Shown: positions 8,345 through 17,628 of the stretch, one piece after another
Layout: each line of letters opens with the position of its first letter
How positions within the stretch are numbered: position 1 is the stretch's first letter
Assembly: GCA_035548495.1 (NCBI GenBank)
Contig: DASZSV010000026.1
Location: forward strand, 1-64,000
DNA length: 64,000 bases
DNA from: CAILZL01 sp035548495
GTDB lineage: Bacteria; Pseudomonadota; Gammaproteobacteria; Steroidobacterales; Steroidobacteraceae
Direction: 5' to 3'
The notes under the pieces: model-generated
Told to the model about the DNA's origin: nothing
Databases searched by the model: none
What the model saw: the letters and a program-made list of their open reading frames with translations, nothing else
Program-made: the position numbers and the translations under genes

Positions 8345-8858
8345 GTCATCAATGGCTTTTGTTGACGATGATCGGTCACTCGCTCCAATGTTCTTCGCAC
8401 TAAAACCGAAAGCAGGAAAACATCGCTCTCAGGGAGAAAGAAGACGCTTCGACGACCGGTTTCGGAAAACTTGAGAAGCAACATTTTCTTCCGCTCTTGG
8501 CCGAACTGACCCGGTCATCCTGATATGTGGTGCAATCTCGGGGAATCGGACCAACTTACGCATTGGTCGCTACTGAGTTGATCAATTCGTCTACCAATCC
8601 TCACGAGCATCAAGCGCGAATTGAAGTAGTTTCTTAATCCTTCCACACAAAATCATATCTCTGGGCGATGTGTACCCAAATTGCGGATTAGGGGACGTAA
8701 ACCATAAGGCTACTTTCCGATCTTTCATGTTGCATTTCAGGACGCTGAGCTCTGCCTCAACTGAAGACTTTCATTACTCTTTTGCCGGTTGCACACATGT
8801 GCTTCCCTCGGCTTAAGTCTCTTTACTTTGCTCCATCAAGCACCGCAGAACCTCATCT
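8345..8858. other. Gene-poor stretch at the right edge of the island
   Basis: About 510 bases separate the XRE regulator from the next gene, which ends at 8859 on the - strand. All frames carry frequent stops, and short frames here look like shadows. No inverted repeat, transposase motif or tRNA end was recognised. Composition changes from about 48-50% GC on the left to about 55% on the right across this zone, so it may be the old junction of the acquired segment. Nothing more can be supported. Confidence 0.4.
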
Positions 8859-9665
8859 TCAAAGCGATGCACCAAGCATAAAGCGCTCACCGTCCTTCGG
8901 TGGAAATGCCGCCACGCTGTCACCGACCATCCATACTGCGGCAGCAAGAACAAAAGTAATGACCTCGGCACCCCACATGAAGTGGACATTTGGCTTGGTA
9001 GCCAACTTTGTACCCCAGGTTTCAACCAATGCCGTGCCCCAGCCTAAAACTCCAAAGGCCAGATACATAAGGGCCGCCATACGCGCGGCAGCAAGTGCGC
9101 ATATTCCCGACAGGAGCGCTATGGCCACCATTAAGTGCGCAACCCCGGTTGCGGCATTCCAGAAAGCGCCGCCAAAGGGCATCCAGTGCGGCACAAAGTT
9201 AGCGCTCCGGCTGAATGTCACGAAGTGAACCACCATGAATGAAATTGAACAGATGCCGAACCAGAGACGCGATGCAATTGCAAGCCGGACGACTGCGTCG
9301 GTCTTTTGTTTCGCAAGGCTGGTGAACAAAGCCAGGAAGCCAGCGGTTATCGACGATATTTCAGCGAAACAACCCCAATTGGGATCGTACACCAGGGGCG
9401 CGTTAACAATTGCTTTCACCCAAAATACAGAAAAAGCAATGAAAATGAACGCCAAGACAAGGCTCGCGAGTTGAGAAGTGCGTCGCCAGAACAAGCCCGC
9501 GCCGGCCACCATCAATAGCGCGCCGGTGAAATAGGCGATCCATTCTCTTGCTGTTCCAGACAGCGTGACATTCACCCAGGGGGTAACAAAATCATCCCAA
9601 GCGATAATGAAAGCGCCCATGAAAAGGGTTGCGGTTCCGGCCACTTGTCTGCCGACATTGTTCAT
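8859..9665 (-). CDS. Multi-pass membrane protein, DoxX-like
   Basis: A 268-residue hydrophobic protein with about seven predicted membrane segments, including TATLFMGAFIIAW, WIAYFTGALLMVAGAG, LVLAFIFIAFSVFWV, AALMYLAFGVLGW and EVITFVLAAAVWMV. The arrangement of two half-repeats of hydrophobic helices suggests a DoxX-like fold. No catalytic residues stand out. It lies 81 bases downstream of the next leftward membrane gene (9747-10235), so the two may be co-transcribed and act together in the inner membrane. I do not know a specific function. Confidence 0.6.
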   Translation of the reverse strand: MNNVGRQVAGTATLFMGAFIIAWDDFVTPWVNVTLSGTAREWIAYFTGALLMVAGAGLFWRRTSQLASLVLAFIFIAFSVFWVKAIVNAPLVYDPNWGCFAEISSITAGFLALFTSLAKQKTDAVVRLAIASRLWFGICSISFMVVHFVTFSRSANFVPHWMPFGGAFWNAATGVAHLMVAIALLSGICALAAARMAALMYLAFGVLGWGTALVETWGTKLATKPNVHFMWGAEVITFVLAAAVWMVGDSVAAFPPKDGERFMLGASL

Positions 9666-9746
9666 ATCATCTTCCTGTGCAGGTTGGTCGAACGAGTGTT
9701 CGTTCGTGAGGCTTTTTCACAAGTTACTTGGACTCAACAACGCATT

Positions 9747-10235
9747 TCAGTTGACTGCGTTCTGGCTTAACACACTCTTCGTCACATCACGCAAACCAAA
9801 TCTGGTGATGTGGGCGATTGGAACTCCAACATAGAAAATGTGGGCCAGCAGGCCACTGACGATATTCCAGCCTGTGGGTAGCTTCCAGCCGCCAACTGCC
9901 GACAGAGGAACTGCGATATACACCATCACTATCCAGGTGATGACGCCATAAATGCCGCCGGTCAACCATGCATGCGTTGTCAGAACGTTCTTCTTCATTG
10001 CGGCGTACATGAAGACTGCGGCCATGATGGTGGTAAGCGCAAAGTGAATCAGCAAACCGAGCCAGGCCATGCCAATGCCGCCCTGCATCGCTGCTGGGCC
10101 AACAAGACCACTGGCGACATACTTCAATATTCCTTCTACTGTGGCGCCCTGCGAGGTATAGCTGGCAAATGCCGACAAGATATCCAGTGTGCCCGCGGTT
10201 ACACCGCCAAGAATGATGGTGGAAAGTTTTGTCAT
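9747..10235 (-). CDS. Small four-helix inner-membrane protein, YagU/DUF1440-like
   Basis: A 162-residue membrane protein with four hydrophobic segments: LSTIILGGVTAGTLDILSAF, the stretch around AWLGLLIHFALTTIMAAVF, GGIYGVITWIVMVYIAV, and IVSGLLAHIFYVGVPIA. The glycine-rich first helix with an acidic residue (GTLDIL) and a central His recall the YagU/DUF1440 family of inner-membrane proteins linked to acid tolerance. That match is by eye only. It precedes the DoxX-like gene in the same direction. The GC-rich palindromic stretch near 10300 was examined and no clear promoter was found. Confidence 0.55.
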   Translation of the reverse strand: MTKLSTIILGGVTAGTLDILSAFASYTSQGATVEGILKYVASGLVGPAAMQGGIGMAWLGLLIHFALTTIMAAVFMYAAMKKNVLTTHAWLTGGIYGVITWIVMVYIAVPLSAVGGWKLPTGWNIVSGLLAHIFYVGVPIAHITRFGLRDVTKSVLSQNAVN

Positions 10236-10371
10236 TTTAAATTCCTCGGTGGTATTTCCACAGCTTTAATGATGCAGATCAAGTGCCACATGATTGCTGA
10301 ATAACGATACCACCGGAAATTGTCATGATGTTTCCGGCAGTAAGTCGATTACTTTTTGGATTGTTATGGCG

Positions 10372-11790
10372 CTACAAACACTGAGCAAGCCTGCGGACGG
10401 CTGTACGAATCTCCGCCGCAGTCATGGATGCATAACCCAGCAGCAGGCCCGGGTACGGTGGTGATGTCTTGTAACTGAAAGCGATGGATTGCACAGCCAC
10501 TTGGCGGTTGGCCGCTTCCCTTATCAGCGCGTCAAGCTCGGTGGGCTTAAGTGCCGGGAACCACAGCACCAGATGCATGCCGCTGTCATGCGGGCCGATT
10601 CTCACTGCATCTTTGAATGTGCGCTGCAGTTCATGAACAAGCACTTTGCGTCTGACCATGACTTCCTGAATTGATGCACGCAGTTGTTTTTCATACAGTC
10701 CGCTTTGCATGAACGTGGCCAGTGCCGCTTGCTCCGATACTGGAGAACCGAGGTCATCCAGCAATTTGGCCTTTGCCAAATCAGTCCTGATTCGTTTTGG
10801 GCAGATCATGTATCCGAGCCGCAATGAGGGGAACAGGGATTTGGAAAAACTGCCGATGTAGATGACACTGTCGTTCATGTCCATTGAATAAAGACTGCGA
10901 TACAGTTCGCGGCCACCGTGAAACTCCGAGTCGTAGTTGTCTTCCAGAATCCATGCCTTGTTTTCCCGCGCCCACGACAATAATTCCAGGCGGCGTTGCA
11001 TGGACATTTCCACACCCGAAGGAAATTGATGAGCGGGCGTAACCAGTGCCATGCGCGCTGAGCAATTCGGTATCTCCGCAACGCAAAGGCCATCCTGATC
11101 CGTTCTGACATGAGTGACGTCTGCGCCATGTGCAATCAGTGCGTGAACCGCCAGCTCGTAATATGGATCTTCAACAATGACGGCGTCGCCTTCATTCAGC
11201 AACACGCGCGCTGCAAGCGCAATGGCCTGCTGCGTTCCCGAAACAATCAGCACATCGTCCGCGCTGCAATGCACTCCACGACGGCGCGTCAGATAATCCG
11301 CGACAGCAGCGCGCAGCGCCGGATGTCCGGTGACTGCTCCATAGTCTGGTGCGGTGCGTTTTGCAGCCGTTGCCAGCTTTCGCGCCCAGGACAAATAAAC
11401 ACGCGTGTTCACCAGTGGTGCACCGTATTGAAACGAGTAACGCAGCCCCTGCGTCGTGCCGACGAGTGACAGCGCTGGCAGTGCACTGGCTCGTTGCGCG
11501 AAGCGTGACAGCATTGCGACTGATGTATCGCCGGCAGCACTCGGGCGATTGTCGTTCACAGGCGAGGCAACCACCGTGCCCACACCTGCGATGGGTTGCA
11601 CCAATCCTTCAGTGGCCAATATGTCGTAAGCATCCACTACTGAACGTCGCGACACTTTCAGAATCGTTGCCAGCACACGGCTTGAAGGCAATTTCATTCC
11701 AGTACGGAAAGACCCGTCGAGAATATGAGCTTTTATTGACCGGGCGATTTGTTCATACAGAACGCCTTGTCCATCAAGCAACAAAATCAT
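10372..11790 (-). CDS. MocR-type regulator (GntR domain fused to aminotransferase fold)
   Basis: A 472-residue fusion regulator. Residues 1-75 are a GntR winged helix-turn-helix (IARSIKAHILDGSFRTGMKLPSSRVLATILKVSRRSVVDAYD). The rest is a class I aminotransferase-like domain that binds PLP as effector: NSARMALVTPAHQFPSG, LEDNYDSEF, and Lys in YIGSFSKSLFPSLRLGY, which forms the internal aldimine. Members such as PdxR and GabR control vitamin B6 or amino-acid genes, usually from a divergent promoter. Here the upstream neighbour is the 3' end of the TonB receptor, and downstream lie two membrane genes in the same direction, so the target is not obvious. Fold and class are certain; the regulon is unknown. 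Confidence 0.88.
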   Translation of the reverse strand: MILLLDGQGVLYEQIARSIKAHILDGSFRTGMKLPSSRVLATILKVSRRSVVDAYDILATEGLVQPIAGVGTVVASPVNDNRPSAAGDTSVAMLSRFAQRASALPALSLVGTTQGLRYSFQYGAPLVNTRVYLSWARKLATAAKRTAPDYGAVTGHPALRAAVADYLTRRRGVHCSADDVLIVSGTQQAIALAARVLLNEGDAVIVEDPYYELAVHALIAHGADVTHVRTDQDGLCVAEIPNCSARMALVTPAHQFPSGVEMSMQRRLELLSWARENKAWILEDNYDSEFHGGRELYRSLYSMDMNDSVIYIGSFSKSLFPSLRLGYMICPKRIRTDLAKAKLLDDLGSPVSEQAALATFMQSGLYEKQLRASIQEVMVRRKVLVHELQRTFKDAVRIGPHDSGMHLVLWFPALKPTELDALIREAANRQVAVQSIAFSYKTSPPYPGLLLGYASMTAAEIRTAVRRLAQCL

Positions 11791-12166
11791 GTGGTGCGAT
11801 TCCTGTGGTTGATCATGTAATCACGGAATTTGATGATGGCTGACCTGGTAACCGCATGTCGTGTGTTGTTTATACCTGGTTATCGCAGTGCTGCGGTAAT
11901 GCAATTGGAACAAGTGTTGCGCTACGGACAGGCGCCGCGGCGGAAAGTTCTAATGCGCCTGTGAAGTGTCTGCCGTGCCCGGCAGCCTAAATCTATTCAC
12001 ACAACGTTCCTGTGCTCTGGTAGCGCATAACCTGCCTTGGCTCGCGCGGATTTTTGGAAGCTCGCAAATCGGCATGCCTCATCACGGACAATGGCAGCGA
12101 GTAATCTGGTGTGAGAAGTTCAGGCCGGTCTCAATTTCAATGACTCAAGTTAATTTTGCGTGTCAA
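11791..12166. other. Intergenic region upstream of the MocR gene
   Basis: About 375 bases lie between the MocR start and the terminator of the TonB receptor. MocR proteins usually bind direct repeats here. I see only a weak dyad, TGAT with ATCA, around 11812-11825. Around 12040-12110 one + frame reads LITDNGSE followed by a stop, a fragment resembling IS3-type transposase but too short to call. No other gene is supported. Confidence 0.35.
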
Positions 12167-12201
12167 CAAAAAAGAGGGTCGCCTCGATGAGACGACCCTC
12201 T
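12167..12201 (-). terminator. Factor-independent terminator of the TonB receptor
   Basis: Read on the - strand, a 13-base-pair stem (AGAGGGTCGTCTC, loop ATC, GAGGCGACCCTCT, one wobble pair) at 12173-12201 is followed directly by TTTTTTG. It lies 29 bases beyond the stop of the receptor gene, and stem, loop and T-tract are all textbook. Confidence 0.93.
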
Positions 12202-12229
12202 CTGCATTGCCGGCTTGGGCTGACGTTTA

Positions 12230-15181
12230 CTACAGTTTGAAATGCAGTCCCAGTGTGAATGACCGTCCGGTATCCACCACATCCAGGGTTTGTTCATCGA
12301 AGCGGCCATGCGTGGCATAAACCTGATCAGTCAGGTTAAGTGCTTCGAAATAAACACTGAGATGCTTGTTGATCTCGTAACTGGTACTCAAGTCCACATA
12401 CGTGGCTGCTTTCACGAACGTGGGTTCAATGCCGAACTGGGAATTGTTCTGGCGTTGACCAAAACTGTCCAGATACTCATTGCGGTGATTGACCGCGACA
12501 CGTACCTGGAAGCCGTTCTTGTCGTAGAAGGGCACGAAGTTGAATGAGTTGGCGAGACCGGTAACCGCAAATCCCGATACGCTGAGATCATTGGGATCGT
12601 ACGGCTTGTTGGTGTTGACGAAAGTGGCATTGGCCTGGAAGCCAAAGCCGGAATCACCAAACACATGTTGCCAGCCGAGCTCAAGCCCTCTGACTTCAGC
12701 AGAAGGACCATTCACCTGCGATGTGACACTGAAGATGGCAGGCGAGCCATCAGGAAGTGTCACGTTGTTGATACCTTCGGATATGGTGCCGCCCACCACG
12801 AAGTTGGTTACATCCTTGATAAAGCCGTCCACTGACAGATAGGAGTTGGGTGCGTAATACCATTCCGCACCGAGGTCGATATTGTCAGAGAGATAGGGCA
12901 GCAACTTCGGATTTCCACCCGTGGCATTCAGAGCGCCAATGCGCTGGCCTGCCGGAACGTTCAGATCGGGAGTGAGCGTGCTCAATGGTGCGCGGGTCAG
13001 TGTTCGCGACGCATCAAATCGCACTTTCAATGCATCTGTCACATCCAGATTGAGATCGACATTCGGCAACAGGTAACGATAGTCATTGGTGGTGCTGACC
13101 GGGCTGGGTTCCGTGGTGTTGAAGCCATACGCAGTGTGATCCTGCGGCAGGATATACAACTGGCCGGTGGGCAAGGAGGACAGACCGCCCGAATTCACAT
13201 GAGTGATGTCGTAACGCGCTCCCACATTGACCTTCAGCGGCAGTCCTTCGATCTGTAATGTTGCTGATACGTTGACATAGGGCGATGTTGTGTTTTCGGT
13301 AATGTCCTGATGCCCGCCCAGACTTTCATACATCTTGTACTTGCCGGTACATGGTGTCGGACCAGTGAGATCAGTACATGCGCCCACATTCATGCCGGCG
13401 CCGTTCAGACCTTGCAGATAGTTGAATATCGCATTGCCATCGGCCGCAAGAATGGCAGTGGGAAGATTGGCGCCATTGCCCCAGCCATGGATGAAGTTTG
13501 ATCCCGTGCCGAATGAACCGGAAACCAGATTCGCCGGTACCGGTGCGACACCGCCGGAACCGACTGGCGGAGGACCATATCCTGCATACATTTGCCAGGT
13601 GTAGGGAAGATCGGTGTAACCGCGTAATTCTTCCTTGTCCTGTGTGTATTGCACACCGTACTTGATCTTGACTTGTTCATCCATCCAGTTTCCTTCCAGC
13701 TTGAATTGATTGATGGTGTTTTTGTTCTGGCCGTAATCCTCAACCAGTACATGCGAACCGAGCAGGGCAGGATCGAGAAAACGGCTTGCATCGCCGTTGG
13801 GACCGAAGCCCACCGGATACGGCAGGTTGCTGCCGCTGGGCACAACGATGCCAATGCTGGTGTTGTTGGCTGCGCTGTTGCCATATCCCACATCGGCATC
13901 CAGTTCGGTCAATTGTCCGTCGGGATTCAACTTGGACACCGCTGTGTATGCATCGAACATGTAGGAGGTATGTTCATTCACCTCCCATTTTGCATTGAAG
14001 CCCGTGGTGTTGGTTTCGATGACAGAACCGTTGATCGCCGCCTGAAAGTCTGTCGGGGAATTCGGTTGTGTGAAGTTGATGACGGTGCCATCGGGTGCCT
14101 GCACCACTTCTCTGAGGCTGCCGTTGTTGAACCACACGCTGAAACCATACTGAGTCTGAGAGATGGTTTCCTTTGAGTAGTTGTCGTCCAGTGTGAACAC
14201 CAGTCCATCAACCGGCTTGGCCTGCAACACCAGGCGGCCGCCCACGCGTTTGTCATCATTGTGTTCCTGATAAATGCCATAGTCCTGAATGAACCAGTCC
14301 TTGATGGTGGGTGCTGGCATGGGATCAGGGCAGGGACCAGCACCCGCCAACTGGCAGGGCGCCAATCCGGAATTGCCATCGCCGCGACCGCCTTCCCAGC
14401 CCTGAATGTTGATGTGATTGCCACGCACCTTGATGTCGGAATACGCGCCATCAACCAGTACGCCAAAACGATCATCTGCAAATGTATCGCTGAACAGCAG
14501 GCTTGCATTCGGCGTTACCTTGTTCTCACCGCTGGACTCATTTGCAGAAACCGAACCTGCCAATTGCATGCCGGGATGATCAAAGGGTTTTGAATTGACA
14601 ATGTTGATGGTTGCACCAATGGCGCCACTGGAGAGGCTGGCATCAGGTGTCTTCATCACATCCACTTGCTTGACGAAGTCGGCTCCCACGGATCCAAAGT
14701 CGAAGCCGCGATTGGCATTGCCAAGTGCGGTTGGCACCTGACGGCCATCATAAAGTGTTTCATTGAAACTCGGCCCGAAACCGCGCACGGTGATTTGTGT
14801 TGCAGCACCGGTGGAGGTGGACGATGCACCGCCGCCCATGCCCGCAGCGCCGCGACTCACCGAGATGCCGGGAATTCTTTCCATCGCAGTTGCCAGATTG
14901 GAATCCGGAAATTTGCCGATGTCCTCGGAAGAAATGGCATCGACGATGCCATTTGCATCGCGCTTGATGTCCAGACTTTTCTGCAGCGAACTGCGAATGC
15001 CTGTTATCACGATTTCTTCGAGATTGTCAGACGATTGTGTGGTGGATGATTGTGCCGTGGTGCTGGCGGAGTCTGCAAACACGGGTGTTGCAATCATGCT
15101 CAGCGTCAGCGTGGATATGCCGCCCATGCATATTGCATGGATGTACTTTCGCAAACTGTCGTTTGCATTCAAACATGTCAT
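12230..15181 (-). CDS. TonB-dependent outer-membrane receptor
   Basis: A 983-residue receptor for active uptake of a large or scarce substrate across the outer membrane. A signal peptide covers residues 1-36 (ending in PVFADS). EEIVITGIR near residue 53 is the TonB box region. The plug follows with DIGKFPDSNLATAMERIPGISVSR and TQITVRGFGPSFNETLYDGR, and the remainder is a 22-strand barrel closing with LGLHFKL. The size and the long Gly/Pro-rich loops match the carbohydrate-type receptors common in xanthomonads and caulobacters. The start is backed by GGGGGA seven bases upstream. It has a clear terminator and a long leader. The divergent secreted esterase may process the same substrate family, but this is inference. 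Confidence 0.93.
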   Translation of the reverse strand: MTCLNANDSLRKYIHAICMGGISTLTLSMIATPVFADSASTTAQSSTTQSSDNLEEIVITGIRSSLQKSLDIKRDANGIVDAISSEDIGKFPDSNLATAMERIPGISVSRGAAGMGGGASSTSTGAATQITVRGFGPSFNETLYDGRQVPTALGNANRGFDFGSVGADFVKQVDVMKTPDASLSSGAIGATINIVNSKPFDHPGMQLAGSVSANESSGENKVTPNASLLFSDTFADDRFGVLVDGAYSDIKVRGNHINIQGWEGGRGDGNSGLAPCQLAGAGPCPDPMPAPTIKDWFIQDYGIYQEHNDDKRVGGRLVLQAKPVDGLVFTLDDNYSKETISQTQYGFSVWFNNGSLREVVQAPDGTVINFTQPNSPTDFQAAINGSVIETNTTGFNAKWEVNEHTSYMFDAYTAVSKLNPDGQLTELDADVGYGNSAANNTSIGIVVPSGSNLPYPVGFGPNGDASRFLDPALLGSHVLVEDYGQNKNTINQFKLEGNWMDEQVKIKYGVQYTQDKEELRGYTDLPYTWQMYAGYGPPPVGSGGVAPVPANLVSGSFGTGSNFIHGWGNGANLPTAILAADGNAIFNYLQGLNGAGMNVGACTDLTGPTPCTGKYKMYESLGGHQDITENTTSPYVNVSATLQIEGLPLKVNVGARYDITHVNSGGLSSLPTGQLYILPQDHTAYGFNTTEPSPVSTTNDYRYLLPNVDLNLDVTDALKVRFDASRTLTRAPLSTLTPDLNVPAGQRIGALNATGGNPKLLPYLSDNIDLGAEWYYAPNSYLSVDGFIKDVTNFVVGGTISEGINNVTLPDGSPAIFSVTSQVNGPSAEVRGLELGWQHVFGDSGFGFQANATFVNTNKPYDPNDLSVSGFAVTGLANSFNFVPFYDKNGFQVRVAVNHRNEYLDSFGQRQNNSQFGIEPTFVKAATYVDLSTSYEINKHLSVYFEALNLTDQVYATHGRFDEQTLDVVDTGRSFTLGLHFKL

Positions 15182-15394
15182 AAATATTCCCCCTGCAGGA
15201 AAAAAATGAAGTTGCAGCCGCGGTGTTCACTGTGATGACTGCTGCATGGCAATGGCCGCTGATGGAGACAGCACGCTGTTGCCGGGTGCATCAGTGTTTC
15301 AATCAGAGCAGCGCGAACTGAATTGCATCGTTGGATGCGGGTCTGGCGATCAGTAAAATTTTTTTGAGTGTTACCTCCTGTAAAAATGCTTCAT

Positions 15395-15428
15395 AAAAAA
15401 GGACGCAGCCTGAAAACAAACTGCGTCC
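15395..15428 (-). terminator. Terminator-like hairpin in the TonB receptor leader
   Basis: On the - strand GGACGCAG (15428-15421), a 12-base loop and CTGCGTCC (15408-15401) form a perfect 8-base-pair stem followed by six T residues (15400-15395). It lies about 215 bases upstream of the receptor ATG in the same direction. It could end a short transcript or act as an attenuator. Confidence 0.65.
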
Positions 15429-15835
15429 AGTGGTATACCGCGCACAACGGAGGGGTAGTCAGTTGTGAAGTGGTATGGAAGGTGCCAGCGCTGAATCCTG
15501 CTGATGTTTCATCGTTGAACTGTTGCTTCGCGCTCCGGCGAACTGGTTCAGTGGCGCAACGCCGTTCAGGAGAAACATCGTTCAAGCATCAGCTCTCATT
15601 GCAATGAAGAAAGAACAAAGCACTGGCCTGTAAATGTATTCGCACGCGGTGATACATCAATGTCCACAACGTTGCTGAATTGCGATACCAGTCATTCCGC
15701 AAGACGGTTTGAATGCGCCGTGTTTCCAGGAGGCGCCTTTTCATGAGCAGGTGCATGGGGGAATCAAATGCGCGAATCGCATCGTTTACTGGAACAAGTG
15801 CTGCGTCGTCGTCCGTTGCAACCGGCGACCGTTTG

Positions 15836-15863
15836 TTGTTTGTACTGACCGTGCGTTTATAAT
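15836..15863 (+). promoter_or_regulatory. Candidate sigma-70 promoter for the esterase gene
   Basis: TTGTTT (15836-15841), a 16-base spacer and a perfect TATAAT (15858-15863) lie 82 bases before the esterase ATG. The -35 half is weak (three of six consensus bases), so the call rests mainly on the -10 box. Confidence 0.4.
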
Positions 15864-15944
15864 GAATGCGAGCGTGGCGTTGCCCGCGCCGTTGACCGTG
15901 CCGTTGAGTGATCGTTGTGGTTGCTGGTTAAGTGAGATGCTGAA

Positions 15945-17444
15945 GTGAACATCAAGACTTCATGTTCGGGATTCTTAATGATCCTCATGTTTGCGTTCGC
16001 CGCACATGGTGCCGAGCGTCATACTGCTGATGGCGATGTGCATGGCGTGGACTTGCCCGATGGCAGCGCATTGTTCAGAAGCATTCCGTATGCAGCGCCG
16101 CCGCTCGGTGTGCTGCGCTGGCAACCGCCAGCGCCGGTGATTCCGTGGAAGGGAGTTCGCAATGCGGATGTGGCGGGCAGGGCTTGTGCGCAGAGCAGTG
16201 AGGGATGGAATGTGAAAGAGACTGCTGCGAGCACTGAAGATTGTTTGTATCTGTCGGTCCACGAACCCCGGCACAAACCTGACGAGAAGCTGCCGGTGTT
16301 GTTCTGGATACATGGGGGAAGCAATCGTGCCGGTGCCGGATATGGCACTTCGGAGTCGCCCATCTACACACATGGCATTGTCGTTGTGAGTATTGAATAT
16401 CGTCTGGGTATCTTTGGCTTTCTGGCCTCGCCTGAATTGAGCAATGAATCATCGCATCATTCGTCAGGCAACTATGGACTTCTCGATCAGATTGCAGCAC
16501 TTCACTGGGTGCAAAAGAATATTGCTGAGTTTGGTGGCGATCCGCACAACGTCACCATCGCCGGACAATCTGCTGGTGCAATGGATGTGGGTCAGTTGAT
16601 GCGTTCGCCGCTGGCTGCTGGACTTTTCAACAAGGCCATTCAGGAAAGCGGTGTTCTGGGTCCGCCACGATCAGCAGCGGACAATGAAAAGATTGGCATC
16701 CATCTGATGGAGCTGTTGCATCTGCCACGTGGTCCAGCTGGACTGGATCAACTGCGCAGATTGCCGGTCAATGTATTACTGGATGCTGCGGCGAAACTGA
16801 CATCGCCCAGCGGTGATCATGACCTGTTGTGGACGGAAACCAGTGCGGATGGCTGGGTCATACCAGTGGGCAACAATGATTTGTACAAGAGTGGGAACGT
16901 GTCTCACGTTGCCCACATCATTGGCAACAACACACAGGAATTCATATTTGACGGATCTGCAGATGCGGCGCGCGGACTGATTAGCCGGTTATACGGAAAA
17001 AATGCGGATGCCGCATTGAAGCTGTATGGCTTCACCGCAACGCAAACACCGGCAGATGATCCAGTGTTCGGCAACGTTGGCACGCAGGCGCTCACTGACT
17101 TCATCTTTCGTTGTCCATCCTGTCAATTGACGAAATGGGAAATGGCAGCGCATCAGAAAGTCTGGCGCTACGAGTTTGGACTTCGCAGACCGGGCAGTGC
17201 CCGCGTTGAACACAACGCGGAACTTGACTATGTGTTCAACAAGGCGCCTGCGAACGCAACCCGCCTGTCCTGGCCTCCGCTGCAGGAATACTGGGCAAAT
17301 TTTGTGAAAACCGGTGATCCCAATGGACCTTCGTTGCCGCGCTGGCCAGCAGTGAAAGACGATGCAAACTACATCGAGTTCCTGCCCGCGGGTGTTCAAT
17401 ACGGCAAGAACTTGCACAGCGCTGTATGCCAGTTGAGGTTATGA
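15945..17444 (+). CDS. Secreted type-B carboxylesterase
   Basis: A 499-residue alpha/beta hydrolase of the carboxylesterase type B family, cleaving carboxylic esters. A signal peptide (residues 1-23, ending AAHGAE) sends it to the periplasm or outside. Family marks are EDCLYLSV at 99-106, the oxyanion-hole HGG at about 123-125, and the nucleophile Ser209 in AGQSAGAMD. The acid is probably Glu in NTQEF, and the catalytic His lies in EHNAELDYVF. Length is normal. It is divergent from the TonB receptor. A possible role is releasing an ester-bound aromatic or sugar that the receptor imports, but no direct evidence links them. Confidence 0.9.
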   Translation: MNIKTSCSGFLMILMFAFAAHGAERHTADGDVHGVDLPDGSALFRSIPYAAPPLGVLRWQPPAPVIPWKGVRNADVAGRACAQSSEGWNVKETAASTEDCLYLSVHEPRHKPDEKLPVLFWIHGGSNRAGAGYGTSESPIYTHGIVVVSIEYRLGIFGFLASPELSNESSHHSSGNYGLLDQIAALHWVQKNIAEFGGDPHNVTIAGQSAGAMDVGQLMRSPLAAGLFNKAIQESGVLGPPRSAADNEKIGIHLMELLHLPRGPAGLDQLRRLPVNVLLDAAAKLTSPSGDHDLLWTETSADGWVIPVGNNDLYKSGNVSHVAHIIGNNTQEFIFDGSADAARGLISRLYGKNADAALKLYGFTATQTPADDPVFGNVGTQALTDFIFRCPSCQLTKWEMAAHQKVWRYEFGLRRPGSARVEHNAELDYVFNKAPANATRLSWPPLQEYWANFVKTGDPNGPSLPRWPAVKDDANYIEFLPAGVQYGKNLHSAVCQLRL

Positions 17445-17628
17445 CACGCTGCCGGAAGCATGGTGGTGAATCACTTGCGTGATTTATCACCTGCAAGGAA
17501 TAAAAGCACACAGCGAAGGCGGCGCCATCATGCCTGTTTTGCTATGACCATCTAACTGTTTGATAGTGGTCTGCACTGCGCTGCGGAGTTACATTCGATG
17601 AACAATGTCATCTCCGGAGGTCAAGCAC

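Larger units (their letters stand above)
15182..15944. other. Long divergent intergenic region
   Basis: About 760 bases separate the leftward TonB receptor from the rightward esterase. No frame has coding character. The region holds a - strand terminator-like hairpin (15395-15428), which makes either an attenuator in the receptor leader or the end of a small RNA plausible. It also holds a + strand promoter-like pair (15836-15863) ahead of the esterase. A poly-T run at 15359-15365 lies between the hairpin and the receptor start. Confidence 0.5.

Noticed and set aside
12030..12110. A + strand frame reading LITDNGSE before a stop, resembling IS3-type transposase.
   Set aside because: Only a few residues match, upstream and downstream do not, and a stop follows. 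Too short to call a transposase relic.
13310..15049. Many long + strand frames opposite the TonB receptor.
   Set aside because: They are antisense shadows of the receptor's codon bias, with no ribosome sites or domains.
17605..17628. Upstream ATG for the peroxiredoxin.
   Set aside because: It would place a GGAGG ribosome site inside the coding region; the second ATG is better.
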